DNA from: an uncultured Selenomonadaceae bacterium
GTDB lineage: Bacteria; Bacillota; Negativicutes; Selenomonadales; Selenomonadaceae
DNA: 5,231 bases
Reading direction: 5' to 3'
NCBI GenBank assembly: GCA_905235425.1
Contig: CAJOKY010000182.1
Location: 1-5,231 of the forward strand
A model generated the notes under the pieces. It saw only the letters and a list, made by a program, of their open reading frames with translations, was not told the origin of the DNA and searched no databases. The position numbers and the translations under genes were made by a program. Positions 1 through 4,890 of this stretch are shown piece after piece; position 1 is the first letter of the stretch; the number at the start of each line of letters is the position of its first letter.

Positions 1-150
1 GTGAAGTTGGTTTATAAATTCAATTTCGTGGCGGTATGACTTTATCAAGTCCATATAATGCTTTTCGTAGTCATACAGAACTTGAGCCTTAGGGTCTTCG
101 TGTTTCGGCGCTTTCTTGAAATTGTCGAAGACATTAGCTTTATTGCTCAT
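1..150 (-). CDS. Third gene of GTPase cassette, unknown function (N-terminal 50 residues only)
   Basis: The gene starts at ATG 150-148 and runs off the left edge, giving exactly 50 codons. A strong Shine-Dalgarno, GGAGG at 161-157, lies 6 nt before the ATG and decides the start. The visible protein begins MSNKANVFDNFKKAPKHEDP and continues with a charged, aromatic-rich segment (YDYEKHYMDLIKSYRHEIEF) that looks helical. There is no signal peptide or membrane segment in the visible part. The ATG overlaps by 11 bp the stop codon (TAA 142-140) of the -1-frame continuation of the gene upstream, which indicates translational coupling. I do not recognise the family. From its position it is presumably a partner of the GTPase-like and unknown proteins encoded before it, but that is inference. 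Confidence 0.7.
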   Translation of the reverse strand, partial: MSNKANVFDNFKKAPKHEDPKAQVLYDYEKHYMDLIKSYRHEIEFINQLH

Positions 151-445
151 CGATTTCCTCCAGTGTCAAAAGTATATATTTTTTATTTTTACCGCTAAAT
201 TTACTTTTCAAATATTCAACAAGACTTTCAGCACGTCCGATAAATGTTAAATTTTCAATGTCTTTCAATTCAAAATATCCTACGGCATAACGAACCACAC
301 TGCCGCTATAATCACGATTAATACTATTACAAAAATCTTTAGGATCGGAAAATTTTTTTTCCCCTCCGAAGTACGCACGTCCACTGGTTCTTTTCGGGTT
401 TGTGGAGTTTTTTTTTGAGCCGCTTTTAAACCGCTGATAACGCTG
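140..445 (-). other. Minus-one-frame continuation of the 280-1071 gene
   Basis: In the frame one base back from the 280-1071 gene there is no stop from just after a TAA at 448-446 down to the TAA at 142-140. The translation downstream of the tracts includes GGEKKFSDPKDF, then SGSVVRYAVGYFELKDIENL, then IGRAESLVEYLKSKFSGKN, and ends TLEEIDEQ. It has mixed polar and aromatic composition typical of a folded domain, and its stop overlaps the following gene's ATG by 11 bp, as expected of a genuine operon junction. It has no obvious ribosome site and start of its own, so it is best read as the true C-terminus of the upstream gene, reached through an indel, phase variation or ribosomal frameshifting. 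Confidence 0.65.
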
Positions 446-1071
446 TTATCCGAAGTGGAAATGGCGCTGAATTGACCTTCTTCCCAAATATCAAATTGAT
501 TTACGTTTGAACAGTATGCCAGCTCTTTAACCTGCGCGGACGCCAAATATTGATTGAAAACGTCTTCGCGGTAAATTTCAACGCCATTAATTGTTTCAAA
601 AGTTTTTTTGTCGCCGGAAAAAGGTTTGGTATCGCAGTCTTTGTAATTTGAATATACAGTTTCTACAAATTTTTTCTCCCACTCCGGCGCAAGGGTCTCC
701 ATAAACATTTGCAAAATATCGGCGTCGGTAATATTTGGCAGTTCCTTTTTGCCGCTCATTTCAAAAGCATAGCCTAGAAAAATTTTTACTTCTCTGCCGC
801 GTTCATCACGAAAATATTTTTCAGCGTCTTGAACTTTATCGGGCAAATATTTTTCGACAAAAAATTTAAAATTACAGGCAACACCTGCAATACCTATACC
901 GTCTTTTGACGCAACAACGCGGCGAATATCATTAAATATGCCTACTTCTTTTGTAGACGCACGAACTTTGTCCCTTGCCCATTGTAAATCCAAATTTTTG
1001 GGACGAACCGCAAAATTGGAATTAAAATCACAATGCAAAGTTCTACTATAAATCAGCGGTGCGATTTTCAT
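280..1071 (-). CDS. Second gene of GTPase cassette, unknown family; frame probably continues to 140
   Basis: As read without correction this is a 263-residue protein starting at ATG 1071, with an AGGTG ribosome site 5 nt upstream. The start overlaps the end of the GTPase-like gene by 26 bp. The N-terminal part (MKIAPLIYSRTLHCDF, then WARDKVRAS) looks globular and soluble; residues about 213-239 form a K/T/P-rich linker. The last 20 or so residues are strongly hydrophobic (LKIFVIVLIVIIAAVWFV) and would make a tail-anchor membrane segment. However, the -1 frame from about 445 stays open for about 100 codons and ends at 140, overlapping the next start codon. It reads as ordinary protein, so the hydrophobic tail may be an out-of-frame artefact of AT-rich coding sequence. 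With a -1 shift at one of the poly-A tracts (408-416 or 353-360) the product is 310 residues. I recognise no family. Location beside a GTPase suggests a dedicated partner or effector. Confidence 0.75.
   Translation of the reverse strand: MKIAPLIYSRTLHCDFNSNFAVRPKNLDLQWARDKVRASTKEVGIFNDIRRVVASKDGIGIAGVACNFKFFVEKYLPDKVQDAEKYFRDERGREVKIFLGYAFEMSGKKELPNITDADILQMFMETLAPEWEKKFVETVYSNYKDCDTKPFSGDKKTFETINGVEIYREDVFNQYLASAQVKELAYCSNVNQFDIWEEGQFSAISTSDNSVISGLKAAQKKTPQTRKEPVDVRTSEGKKNFPILKIFVIVLIVIIAAVWFVMP
353..416 (-). repeat. Two poly-A tracts at the frame-change zone (A9 at 408-416, A8 at 353-360)
   Basis: On the coding (minus) strand a run of nine A (codons CAA AAA AAA ACT) and a run of eight A (codons GGG AAA AAA AAT) lie in the only interval where the reading frame can move from the N-terminal frame into the -1 frame. 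Both match the X XXY YYZ form of -1 slippery heptamers (A AAA AAA and A AAA AAT). The second is directly preceded by GGAGGGG, a Shine-Dalgarno-like sequence. One added A in either tract would also restore a single 310-codon frame, so strand slippage or a sequencing error at these runs is equally possible. Confidence 0.7.
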
Positions 1072-2089
1072 TATCCCACCTGCCTTTATTAAAAATCATA
1101 TTTATAGCTTTCAATTTGTCCAATAACCGAGCTTTATTTTTCTTAGCAATATCAGCTGTTTCACGAAGTTGTTCTATTTCTTTTTTTATAGAGGCAATAT
1201 TATCAGCAAGAATGCGAATCCTCGCATCATTGCGCCACAAAAAGAAACTGTCTTCTTCATCTATTTTTTCCCGTTCCATTGAATTTTTATCCCCGTCTTT
1301 AAGTTTCATTAAATATTCACTTTCCCCAATAACTTCTTTAAGAGCAAAATGAATTCCCAACAAAATCGGCAAGTGAATATTTACGGGATCCAATTCACCT
1401 TTATAATCGTCGTCAGCAATGTCATTGCCCAATGAAACGGGAACAATTGCAACTGATGTATCATTGCTCACAAAAAGCGATTTAAAAGACTCTTCAATTA
1501 TTTTGCGCATTTCATCCATACTGACATAAGACGCACATAAATCATACTTGGTGACGATAATGCAAATTGGCGGCAAAGCACTTCCTTCGCGTTTCAATTT
1601 TTCTTTCAGATCACCGAGATAGGGATTGATTCTTGCAGCGCACTTTCTTTTAACACATTTTATTTTTGTATTAATATCGCCTTTAATCAAATTTTCGCCG
1701 TCAATGCAAATAAAAATCGTATTTGATTCACGAATAGATTTTTCAACTTCCTTATATTTGGAGTCGGTGGTATCTACTTTAGTAGGGTCTAAAAAAGCGC
1801 CGGGATAATCAATCCACTCAAAAGGCAAAATTGTTTCATAAGCATATTGCAGATTGAAGTTAAATTTTTGCACGTCGTCAGTAGTATCCGGAAATCTCCC
1901 CGTGCCGCGTGTATCATCTTCCAATTTATAATAATTCGACGTGAGATTTCTTCTAATTTGGGCGTCTTGTGCAAGAATCGTGTAGCCTATACTTGCTGAA
2001 TCATTATTCATCGCCATATACATACCGATCAAATAGCACGTCTTACCTGAGCCGGATTAACCCAAAATAGTAAATTTTTTAGGTTCCAT
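1046..2089 (-). CDS. P-loop GTPase-like protein (TRAFAC-like), interrupted by in-frame TAA in Walker A
   Basis: From ATG 2089 the protein would be 347 residues, with TAA at codon 11. Residues 1-10 (MEPKKFTILG) form a beta-strand leading into the P-loop, then stop, then SGSGKT at 12-17 followed by CYLIGMYMAM. Other G-motifs are intact: WIDYPG at about 92-97 (G3, DxPG), IVTKYDL at about 178-184 (G4, TKxD) and VPVS at about 216-219 (G5-like). The C-terminus from about residue 290 is helical and coiled-coil-like (IASIKKEIEQLRETADIAKK). The motif set and size resemble TRAFAC-type GTPases of predicted bacterial conflict systems (double-GTPase families), but I cannot assign a family from memory. The ribosome site AAAGGA lies about 10 nt before ATG 2089. 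A TTG at 2032 would give an uninterrupted 328-codon product, but it lacks the whole P-loop and should not bind nucleotide normally. First gene of the cassette; its end overlaps the next gene by 26 bp. Confidence 0.8.
2057..2059 (-). other. In-frame TAA inside the Walker A motif
   Basis: Codon 11 of the GTPase-like gene reads TAA between GGT and TCC GGC TCA GGT AAG ACG. The motif is otherwise a textbook GxSGSGKT, so the stop replaces a single residue. One-base changes from CAA, GAA, AAA, TCA or TAT/TAC would each create it. TAA is the normal terminator of recA and of the DUF721 gene here, so recoding of TAA genome-wide is unlikely. Confidence 0.85.
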
Positions 2090-2233
2090 CAAATCATCAT
2101 CCTTTAAAAATTTTCTTTAAACTACAAATCAACTTAGCACAAACAATTAAAATTTTGTTGTTCCGGCGGGACAATTTTGTAAATTTTATTACACCGGTTT
2201 TAATACGTGACTAATGCTTTCAAAATCGCAGTA

Positions 2234-2261
2234 ATTCTAGCACGGGGGGGGGTAGCGTCAA
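2234..2261 (-). promoter_or_regulatory. Sigma-70 type promoter of the GTPase cassette with C9 tract in the spacer
   Basis: On the minus strand the -35 box TTGACG (2261-2256) and the -10 box TAGAAT (2239-2234) are separated by 16 bp. The spacer is CTA, nine C, then GTGC. Five of six bases match consensus in each box. The sequence upstream of -35 is AT-rich. It lies 18 bp beyond the U-tract of the recA terminator and about 145 bp before the GTPase start, exactly where a new transcription unit should begin. Transcription is expected to start near 2227, giving a leader of about 138 nt. A change of one C would move the spacer to 15 or to the optimal 17 bp. Confidence 0.65.
2244..2252. repeat. G9/C9 homopolymer tract
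   Basis: Nine consecutive G on the plus strand (nine C on the minus strand) form by far the longest G/C run in an AT-rich window. The tract sits between the -35 and -10 boxes of the cassette promoter. Such runs are prone to slipped-strand length changes. Confidence 0.9.
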
Positions 2262-2279
2262 GATTTATATTTGCACAAC

Positions 2280-2310
2280 AAAAAAACTCCGCAGAAAAAT
2301 TCCTGCAGAG
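2280..2310 (-). terminator. Rho-independent terminator downstream of recA
   Basis: On the minus strand CTCTGCAG (2310-2303) pairs with CTGCGGAG (2294-2287) in an 8-bp stem with one G-T wobble and an 8-nt loop. Seven T (2286-2280) follow at once. It lies about 155 nt after the recA stop, beyond the heptamer array, and separates recA from the GTPase cassette promoter. Confidence 0.85.
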
Positions 2311-2324
2311 TAGAGGATTAGCTA

Positions 2325-2460
2325 TTAGCGGTTAGTGGTTAGCGGTTAGCTTTTAGGTTCTAGGCTCTAGACTAATCCCTGATCCCTAATCCCTGCTCCC
2401 TAATTAGCGGTTAGTGGTTAGCTTTTAGACTACTGACTACTCACTAACTCACTACTCACT
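2325..2460. repeat. Heptamer-phased repeat array downstream of recA
   Basis: The stretch can be cut into successive 7-mers: TTAGCGG, TTAGTGG, TTAGCGG, TTAGCTT, TTAGGTT, CTAGGCT, CTAGACT, AATCCCT, GATCCCT, AATCCCT, GCTCCCT, a 2-bp break, TTAGCGG, TTAGTGG, TTAGCTT, TTAGACT, ACTGACT, ACTCACT, an 8-mer AACTCACT, and ACTCACT. The unit drifts gradually along the array while the 7-bp period is kept with only two slips. A run of three units, TTAGCGG-TTAGTGG-TTAGC.., occurs twice. It is non-coding, lies between the recA stop and its terminator, and would be transcribed as part of the recA 3' UTR. Confidence 0.85.
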
Positions 2461-2465
2461 AAACT

Positions 2466-3530
2466 TTAAAATGCGTCGTCGACAAATTCTTCTTGAATTT
2501 CTTCCGTCATTTCTTCAACAACTTCCGTCGGCTGTTCGGAAGGCAAAAGATTTTTCTTATATGTAGCGATAATTTTTCCTTCAATCTCATTGGCAGTATC
2601 GTGATTTTCTGACAAAAACTTTTTAGCGTTGTCTTTACCCAGCCCCAACTTTTCATCATTGTAGTAGAAATACGCGCCGCTTTTTCTGATAATCTCGTAC
2701 TCAACGCCCATATCAAGAATGGTGCCTATACGTGAATAGCCTTCGCCGTATTTTAAATCAAATTCGGCTGTTTTGAAAGGCGGAGCAACTTTATTTTTTG
2801 CAACTTTGATTTTTACGCGATTGCCTATGATATCAGCCCCTTGCTTAATCGGTTCACCTTTACGAACTTCAAGGCGAATACTTGAATAAAATTTCAGTGC
2901 GCGACCGCCTGTAGTAGTTTCGGGGTTGCCGAACATTATGCCGACTTTTTCGCGAATCTGATTTATAAAAACCGCAATGGTGCCGGTCTTGCTGATAACA
3001 CCTGCCAATTTGCGCATGGCTTGGCTCATCATTCGGGCATGCAGACCAACATGGGAGTCGCCCATATCGCCTTCAATTTCGGATTTTGGAACAAGCGCGG
3101 CGACAGAGTCAATTACTACAATATCAACTGCGGCACTGCGTATCAGTGATTCTGCAATTTCAAGACCTTGCTCGCCGGTATCGGGTTGCGCTACCAAAAG
3201 ATCGTCAATGTCAACGCCTATTCTTTTTGCATAATCAGGATCAAGCGCGTGTTCTGCGTCGATAAAAGCCGCCGTGCCGCCGTGATCCTGCATTGAGGCT
3301 ATCATGTGCAATGCTACTGTAGTTTTTCCGCCGGCTTCAGGACCATAAATTTCAACAATCCTGCCGCGCGGTAAACCGCCTATGCCCAATGCTACGTCAA
3401 GCGGCAATATCCCCGTAGGAACTGCTTTCACGTCCATTTTTGCCGCTTCGCCCATACGCATGATTGAACCTTTGCCGAACTCTTTTTCAATCTGTTTCAT
3501 TGCCGCCGCCAATGCTTCTTTTTTGTCCAA
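2466..3530 (-). CDS. recA: Recombinase RecA
   Basis: A full-length RecA of 354 residues. It forms ATP-dependent filaments on single-stranded DNA, catalyses strand exchange, and promotes LexA-type autocleavage in the SOS response. Visible landmarks: MAW-type N-terminus with QIEKEFGKGSIMRMG (13-27); Walker A GPEAGGKTT (63-71); catalytic Glu in DAEHALD (91-97); Walker B VVIDSVAALVP (138-148); DNA-binding loop L1 around EIEGDMGDSHVG (151-162); loop L2 around QIREKVGIMFGNPETTTGGR (191-210); and a C-terminal acidic tail ending EEFVDDAF. The Walker A differs from the usual GPESSGKTT by Ser-Ser to Ala-Gly. The start is TTG, fixed by GGAGGG 6 nt upstream and by the expected N-terminal length. It is monocistronic: own promoter, own terminator at 2280-2310, and flanked on both sides by short-repeat arrays. 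I see no convincing LexA box of the Bacillus (GAAC-N4-GTTC) type upstream. Confidence 0.98.
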   Translation of the reverse strand: MDKKEALAAAMKQIEKEFGKGSIMRMGEAAKMDVKAVPTGILPLDVALGIGGLPRGRIVEIYGPEAGGKTTVALHMIASMQDHGGTAAFIDAEHALDPDYAKRIGVDIDDLLVAQPDTGEQGLEIAESLIRSAAVDIVVIDSVAALVPKSEIEGDMGDSHVGLHARMMSQAMRKLAGVISKTGTIAVFINQIREKVGIMFGNPETTTGGRALKFYSSIRLEVRKGEPIKQGADIIGNRVKIKVAKNKVAPPFKTAEFDLKYGEGYSRIGTILDMGVEYEIIRKSGAYFYYNDEKLGLGKDNAKKFLSENHDTANEIEGKIIATYKKNLLPSEQPTEVVEEMTEEIQEEFVDDAF

Positions 3531-3536
3531 AAATTT

Positions 3537-3542
3537 CCCTCC
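3537..3542 (-). promoter_or_regulatory. Ribosome binding site of recA (decides the TTG start)
   Basis: GGAGGG on the minus strand lies 6 nt before TTG 3530-3528. This is near-ideal spacing and supports the TTG start, since no ATG or GTG nearby is as well placed. Confidence 0.85.
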
Positions 3543-3563
3543 AAACTTTTTTAATTCGTCAAT

Positions 3564-3592
3564 ATTTTACCATAAAAATAAATTGCTGACTA
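3564..3592 (-). promoter_or_regulatory. Candidate recA promoter
   Basis: On the minus strand TAGTCA (3592-3587, 4 of 6 to consensus) and TAAAAT (3569-3564, 5 of 6) are 17 bp apart. TGG directly before the -10 gives an extended -10 (TGn), which would compensate for the weak -35. The start would fall about 25 bp before the recA codon one. No matching inverted operator is seen. Confidence 0.45.
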
Positions 3593-3601
3593 TAGAAACT
3601 A

Positions 3602-3848
3602 CCTACTACTCACTAGGGCGTGTTGAATAAGTTTAATTCATATGAAAAAGTTTTTTAATACTTACTTTCTTTTGGCGCAAAAGAAACGTCCTTGTGCGCC
3701 TCAACTAATCCGACGTTTACAAAATTTGCGGCTTTTCTAAATTCGATTTATTCAACACCACCTACCTACTACTCACTACCTACTACTAACTATTTACTAC
3801 TAACTATTTACTACTAACTATTTACTACTCACTATTTACTACTAACTA
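3602..3848. repeat. 14-bp tandem repeat array between recA and the DUF721 gene, split by an insertion
   Basis: Six perfect-length 14-bp units run without gaps from 3765 to 3848, alternating CCTACTACTCACTA, CCTACTACTAACTA and TTTACTACTAACTA types. One further unit (CCTACTACTCACTA) lies at 3602-3615, on the far side of the insertion at 3616-3762. Each 14-mer is two related 7-mers (NNTACTA + CTMACTA), so the basic period matches the heptamer array on the other side of recA. It is non-coding. The last complete unit supplies the -35 region of the next gene's promoter. Confidence 0.9.
3616..3762. mobile_element. MITE-like element of 147 bp with 15-bp terminal inverted repeats
   Basis: The left end GGGCGTGTTGAATAA (3616-3630) and the reverse complement of the right end, GGTGGTGTTGAATAA (3762-3748), match at 13 of 15 positions. 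TA (or CTA) stands just outside both ends (3614-3615 and 3763-3764), consistent with a target duplication. Removing the element with one copy of that duplication joins two 14-bp repeat units perfectly, which reconstructs the empty site. The GTTGAATAA core resembles termini of IS5-family elements such as IS903. There is no transposase ORF, so movement would have to be in trans. An internal perfect 8-bp hairpin, TTTCTTTT-GGCGC-AAAAGAAA, lies at 3666-3686. Confidence 0.75.
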
Positions 3849-3863
3849 CTTACTAATTATAAT
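3835..3863 (+). promoter_or_regulatory. Promoter of the DUF721 gene, -35 inside the repeat array
   Basis: A perfect -10 TATAAT (3858-3863) is preceded after 17 bp by TTTACT (3835-3840, 4 of 6 to consensus), which is the first part of the last 14-bp repeat unit. Transcription would start near 3870, only about 10 nt before ATG 3880, giving a very short leader. Confidence 0.55.
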
Positions 3864-3879
3864 TTACACGGTGATTTTT

Positions 3880-4890
3880 ATGAGTGAACCGGAAATTGCA
3901 AGCCAAGTAATTCAAAAAAGTTTGACGCAGATTGATAAAAGCGTTAAGCAGAAGATTGACATTCAATTCATATTTTTAAGGTGGCGTGAATTTGCAGGCA
4001 ACTTTGCAGATAAAATTTCGCCTGTAGAAATTAGAGGCAAGACGCTGATTTTGCATTCCAATAACTCCACTCTGAAAGATAAATTTAAATATCGTGCAAA
4101 GGACATCATTTCAAAAATCAATTCGACTTTCGGCGAAGAAGTTATAGAGAAAATTATTTTCGGTATGAATTTTACCGCGCAGAAAAATTTAGCCGTCAAA
4201 AGTAAAAAAGAAATTCAACCTGCACCTGCCGAAGTTTCGAGCGCCGAAGTTACATTGACTGATGACGAAATTGCCGAATGCGAAAAAAAAGCCGCTGTCA
4301 TTGAAAATCCCGAACGTCGTCAAATGCTTTTTAACTGCCTTGTCACGAAGAAAAAGGCTGATAAAGCAAAAACACTTTCCGCGTGGCATAAATGCGCCTT
4401 ATGTGAAAATCTTTGTTCGCCTGCCGAAACATTGTGCGACATTTGCCAAGTTTACGAACGTCGAAAAATGGTTGAAGAAGTGCGGCGAATTTTTCACAAC
4501 GCGCCGGAAACAAAATTTCGCGACGTACAAATACAAATTGCCGAAAAAATGCCGCATATGAAATCAGCTTGCACGCTGACATTTATCGAATCTGCGCGAA
4601 TGTCACTTATACAGCAGACGGCACGACGCCTTTCATTCGGCGACACTAAATCGGACTTGGCAAAATTTTTGGTACGGCTTGTACGCCAACTGCCGGAAGA
4701 CGCTTTGACAGAAAAAATTATTGATAAGACATTGAAAGAATTTAGATTTGACCTTGCCGACAGACCGCTTTTTAAGCCGCAAACTTTTTCAAAGTACAAC
4801 GTGTCTAAAAAAATTCAACAGCCTAAACCGCCGCAGACATTTAAAATTTCGCCCGTGATAAAACTGGACTCTTCCGACGCCAAAAAATAA
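3880..4890 (+). CDS. DUF721/DciA-like protein with zinc-ribbon-like Cys cluster
   Basis: 336 residues from ATG 3880. GGTGA (3870-3874) precedes that ATG by 5 nt and is the reason to prefer it over GTG 3871, which overlaps this ribosome site. Residues about 8-97 fit the DUF721 fold: a helical start, FLRWREFAGNFADKISPVEI (31-50), GKTLILHSNNSTLKDKFKYR (53-72), then a helix and GEEVIEKIIFGM (85-96). DUF721 includes DciA, the replicative-helicase operator in bacteria lacking DnaC or DnaI loaders, so a role near replication is plausible but not shown. A proline/alanine linker follows, then two CxxC pairs (C172/C175 and C186/C189, with C179 between) likely to bind zinc. The region at about 190-290 is helical and charged, with a Lys/Pro-rich tail. 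It is far longer than single-domain DciA proteins. Its last 76 bp overlap the SDR gene on the other strand. No terminator is visible after the stop. Confidence 0.8.
   Translation: MSEPEIASQVIQKSLTQIDKSVKQKIDIQFIFLRWREFAGNFADKISPVEIRGKTLILHSNNSTLKDKFKYRAKDIISKINSTFGEEVIEKIIFGMNFTAQKNLAVKSKKEIQPAPAEVSSAEVTLTDDEIAECEKKAAVIENPERRQMLFNCLVTKKKADKAKTLSAWHKCALCENLCSPAETLCDICQVYERRKMVEEVRRIFHNAPETKFRDVQIQIAEKMPHMKSACTLTFIESARMSLIQQTARRLSFGDTKSDLAKFLVRLVRQLPEDALTEKIIDKTLKEFRFDLADRPLFKPQTFSKYNVSKKIQQPKPPQTFKISPVIKLDSSDAKK

Noticed and set aside
1059..1352. Plus-strand frame opposite the GTPase C-terminus
   Set aside because: Ser/Leu/Ile-rich shadow of a Lys/Glu-rich coiled coil on the other strand.
2057..2059. 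TAA read as a sense codon by a variant genetic code
   Set aside because: recA and the DUF721 gene both end at TAA at the expected protein ends, so TAA is a normal stop here.
2158..2174. Small hairpin TTGTTCC-GGC-GGGACAA in the cassette leader
   Set aside because: A 7-bp stem with a 3-nt loop and a G-T pair on the plus strand. On the transcribed minus strand it contains a mismatch and no U-tract follows, so I do not call a terminator or riboswitch.
2244..2252. G-quadruplex from the G9 run
   Set aside because: A single G tract cannot form an intramolecular quadruplex without three other G runs nearby, and none exist. The promoter-spacer reading explains it better.
2977..3234. Open frame on the plus strand inside recA
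   Set aside because: It is antisense to conserved RecA motifs, has no ribosome site, and its composition is a mirror of the recA codons.
3543..3620. SOS (LexA) operator upstream of recA
   Set aside because: I looked for GAAC-N4-GTTC and CTGT-N8-ACAG forms and saw neither. A divergent LexA motif for this lineage cannot be excluded.
3765..3848. CRISPR-like array
   Set aside because: The 14-bp units are contiguous with no unique spacers, and no cas genes are present; it is a simple tandem repeat.
4494..4799. Open frame on the minus strand inside the DUF721 gene
   Set aside because: No ribosome site or recognisable protein features; it is explained as a shadow of the plus-strand gene.
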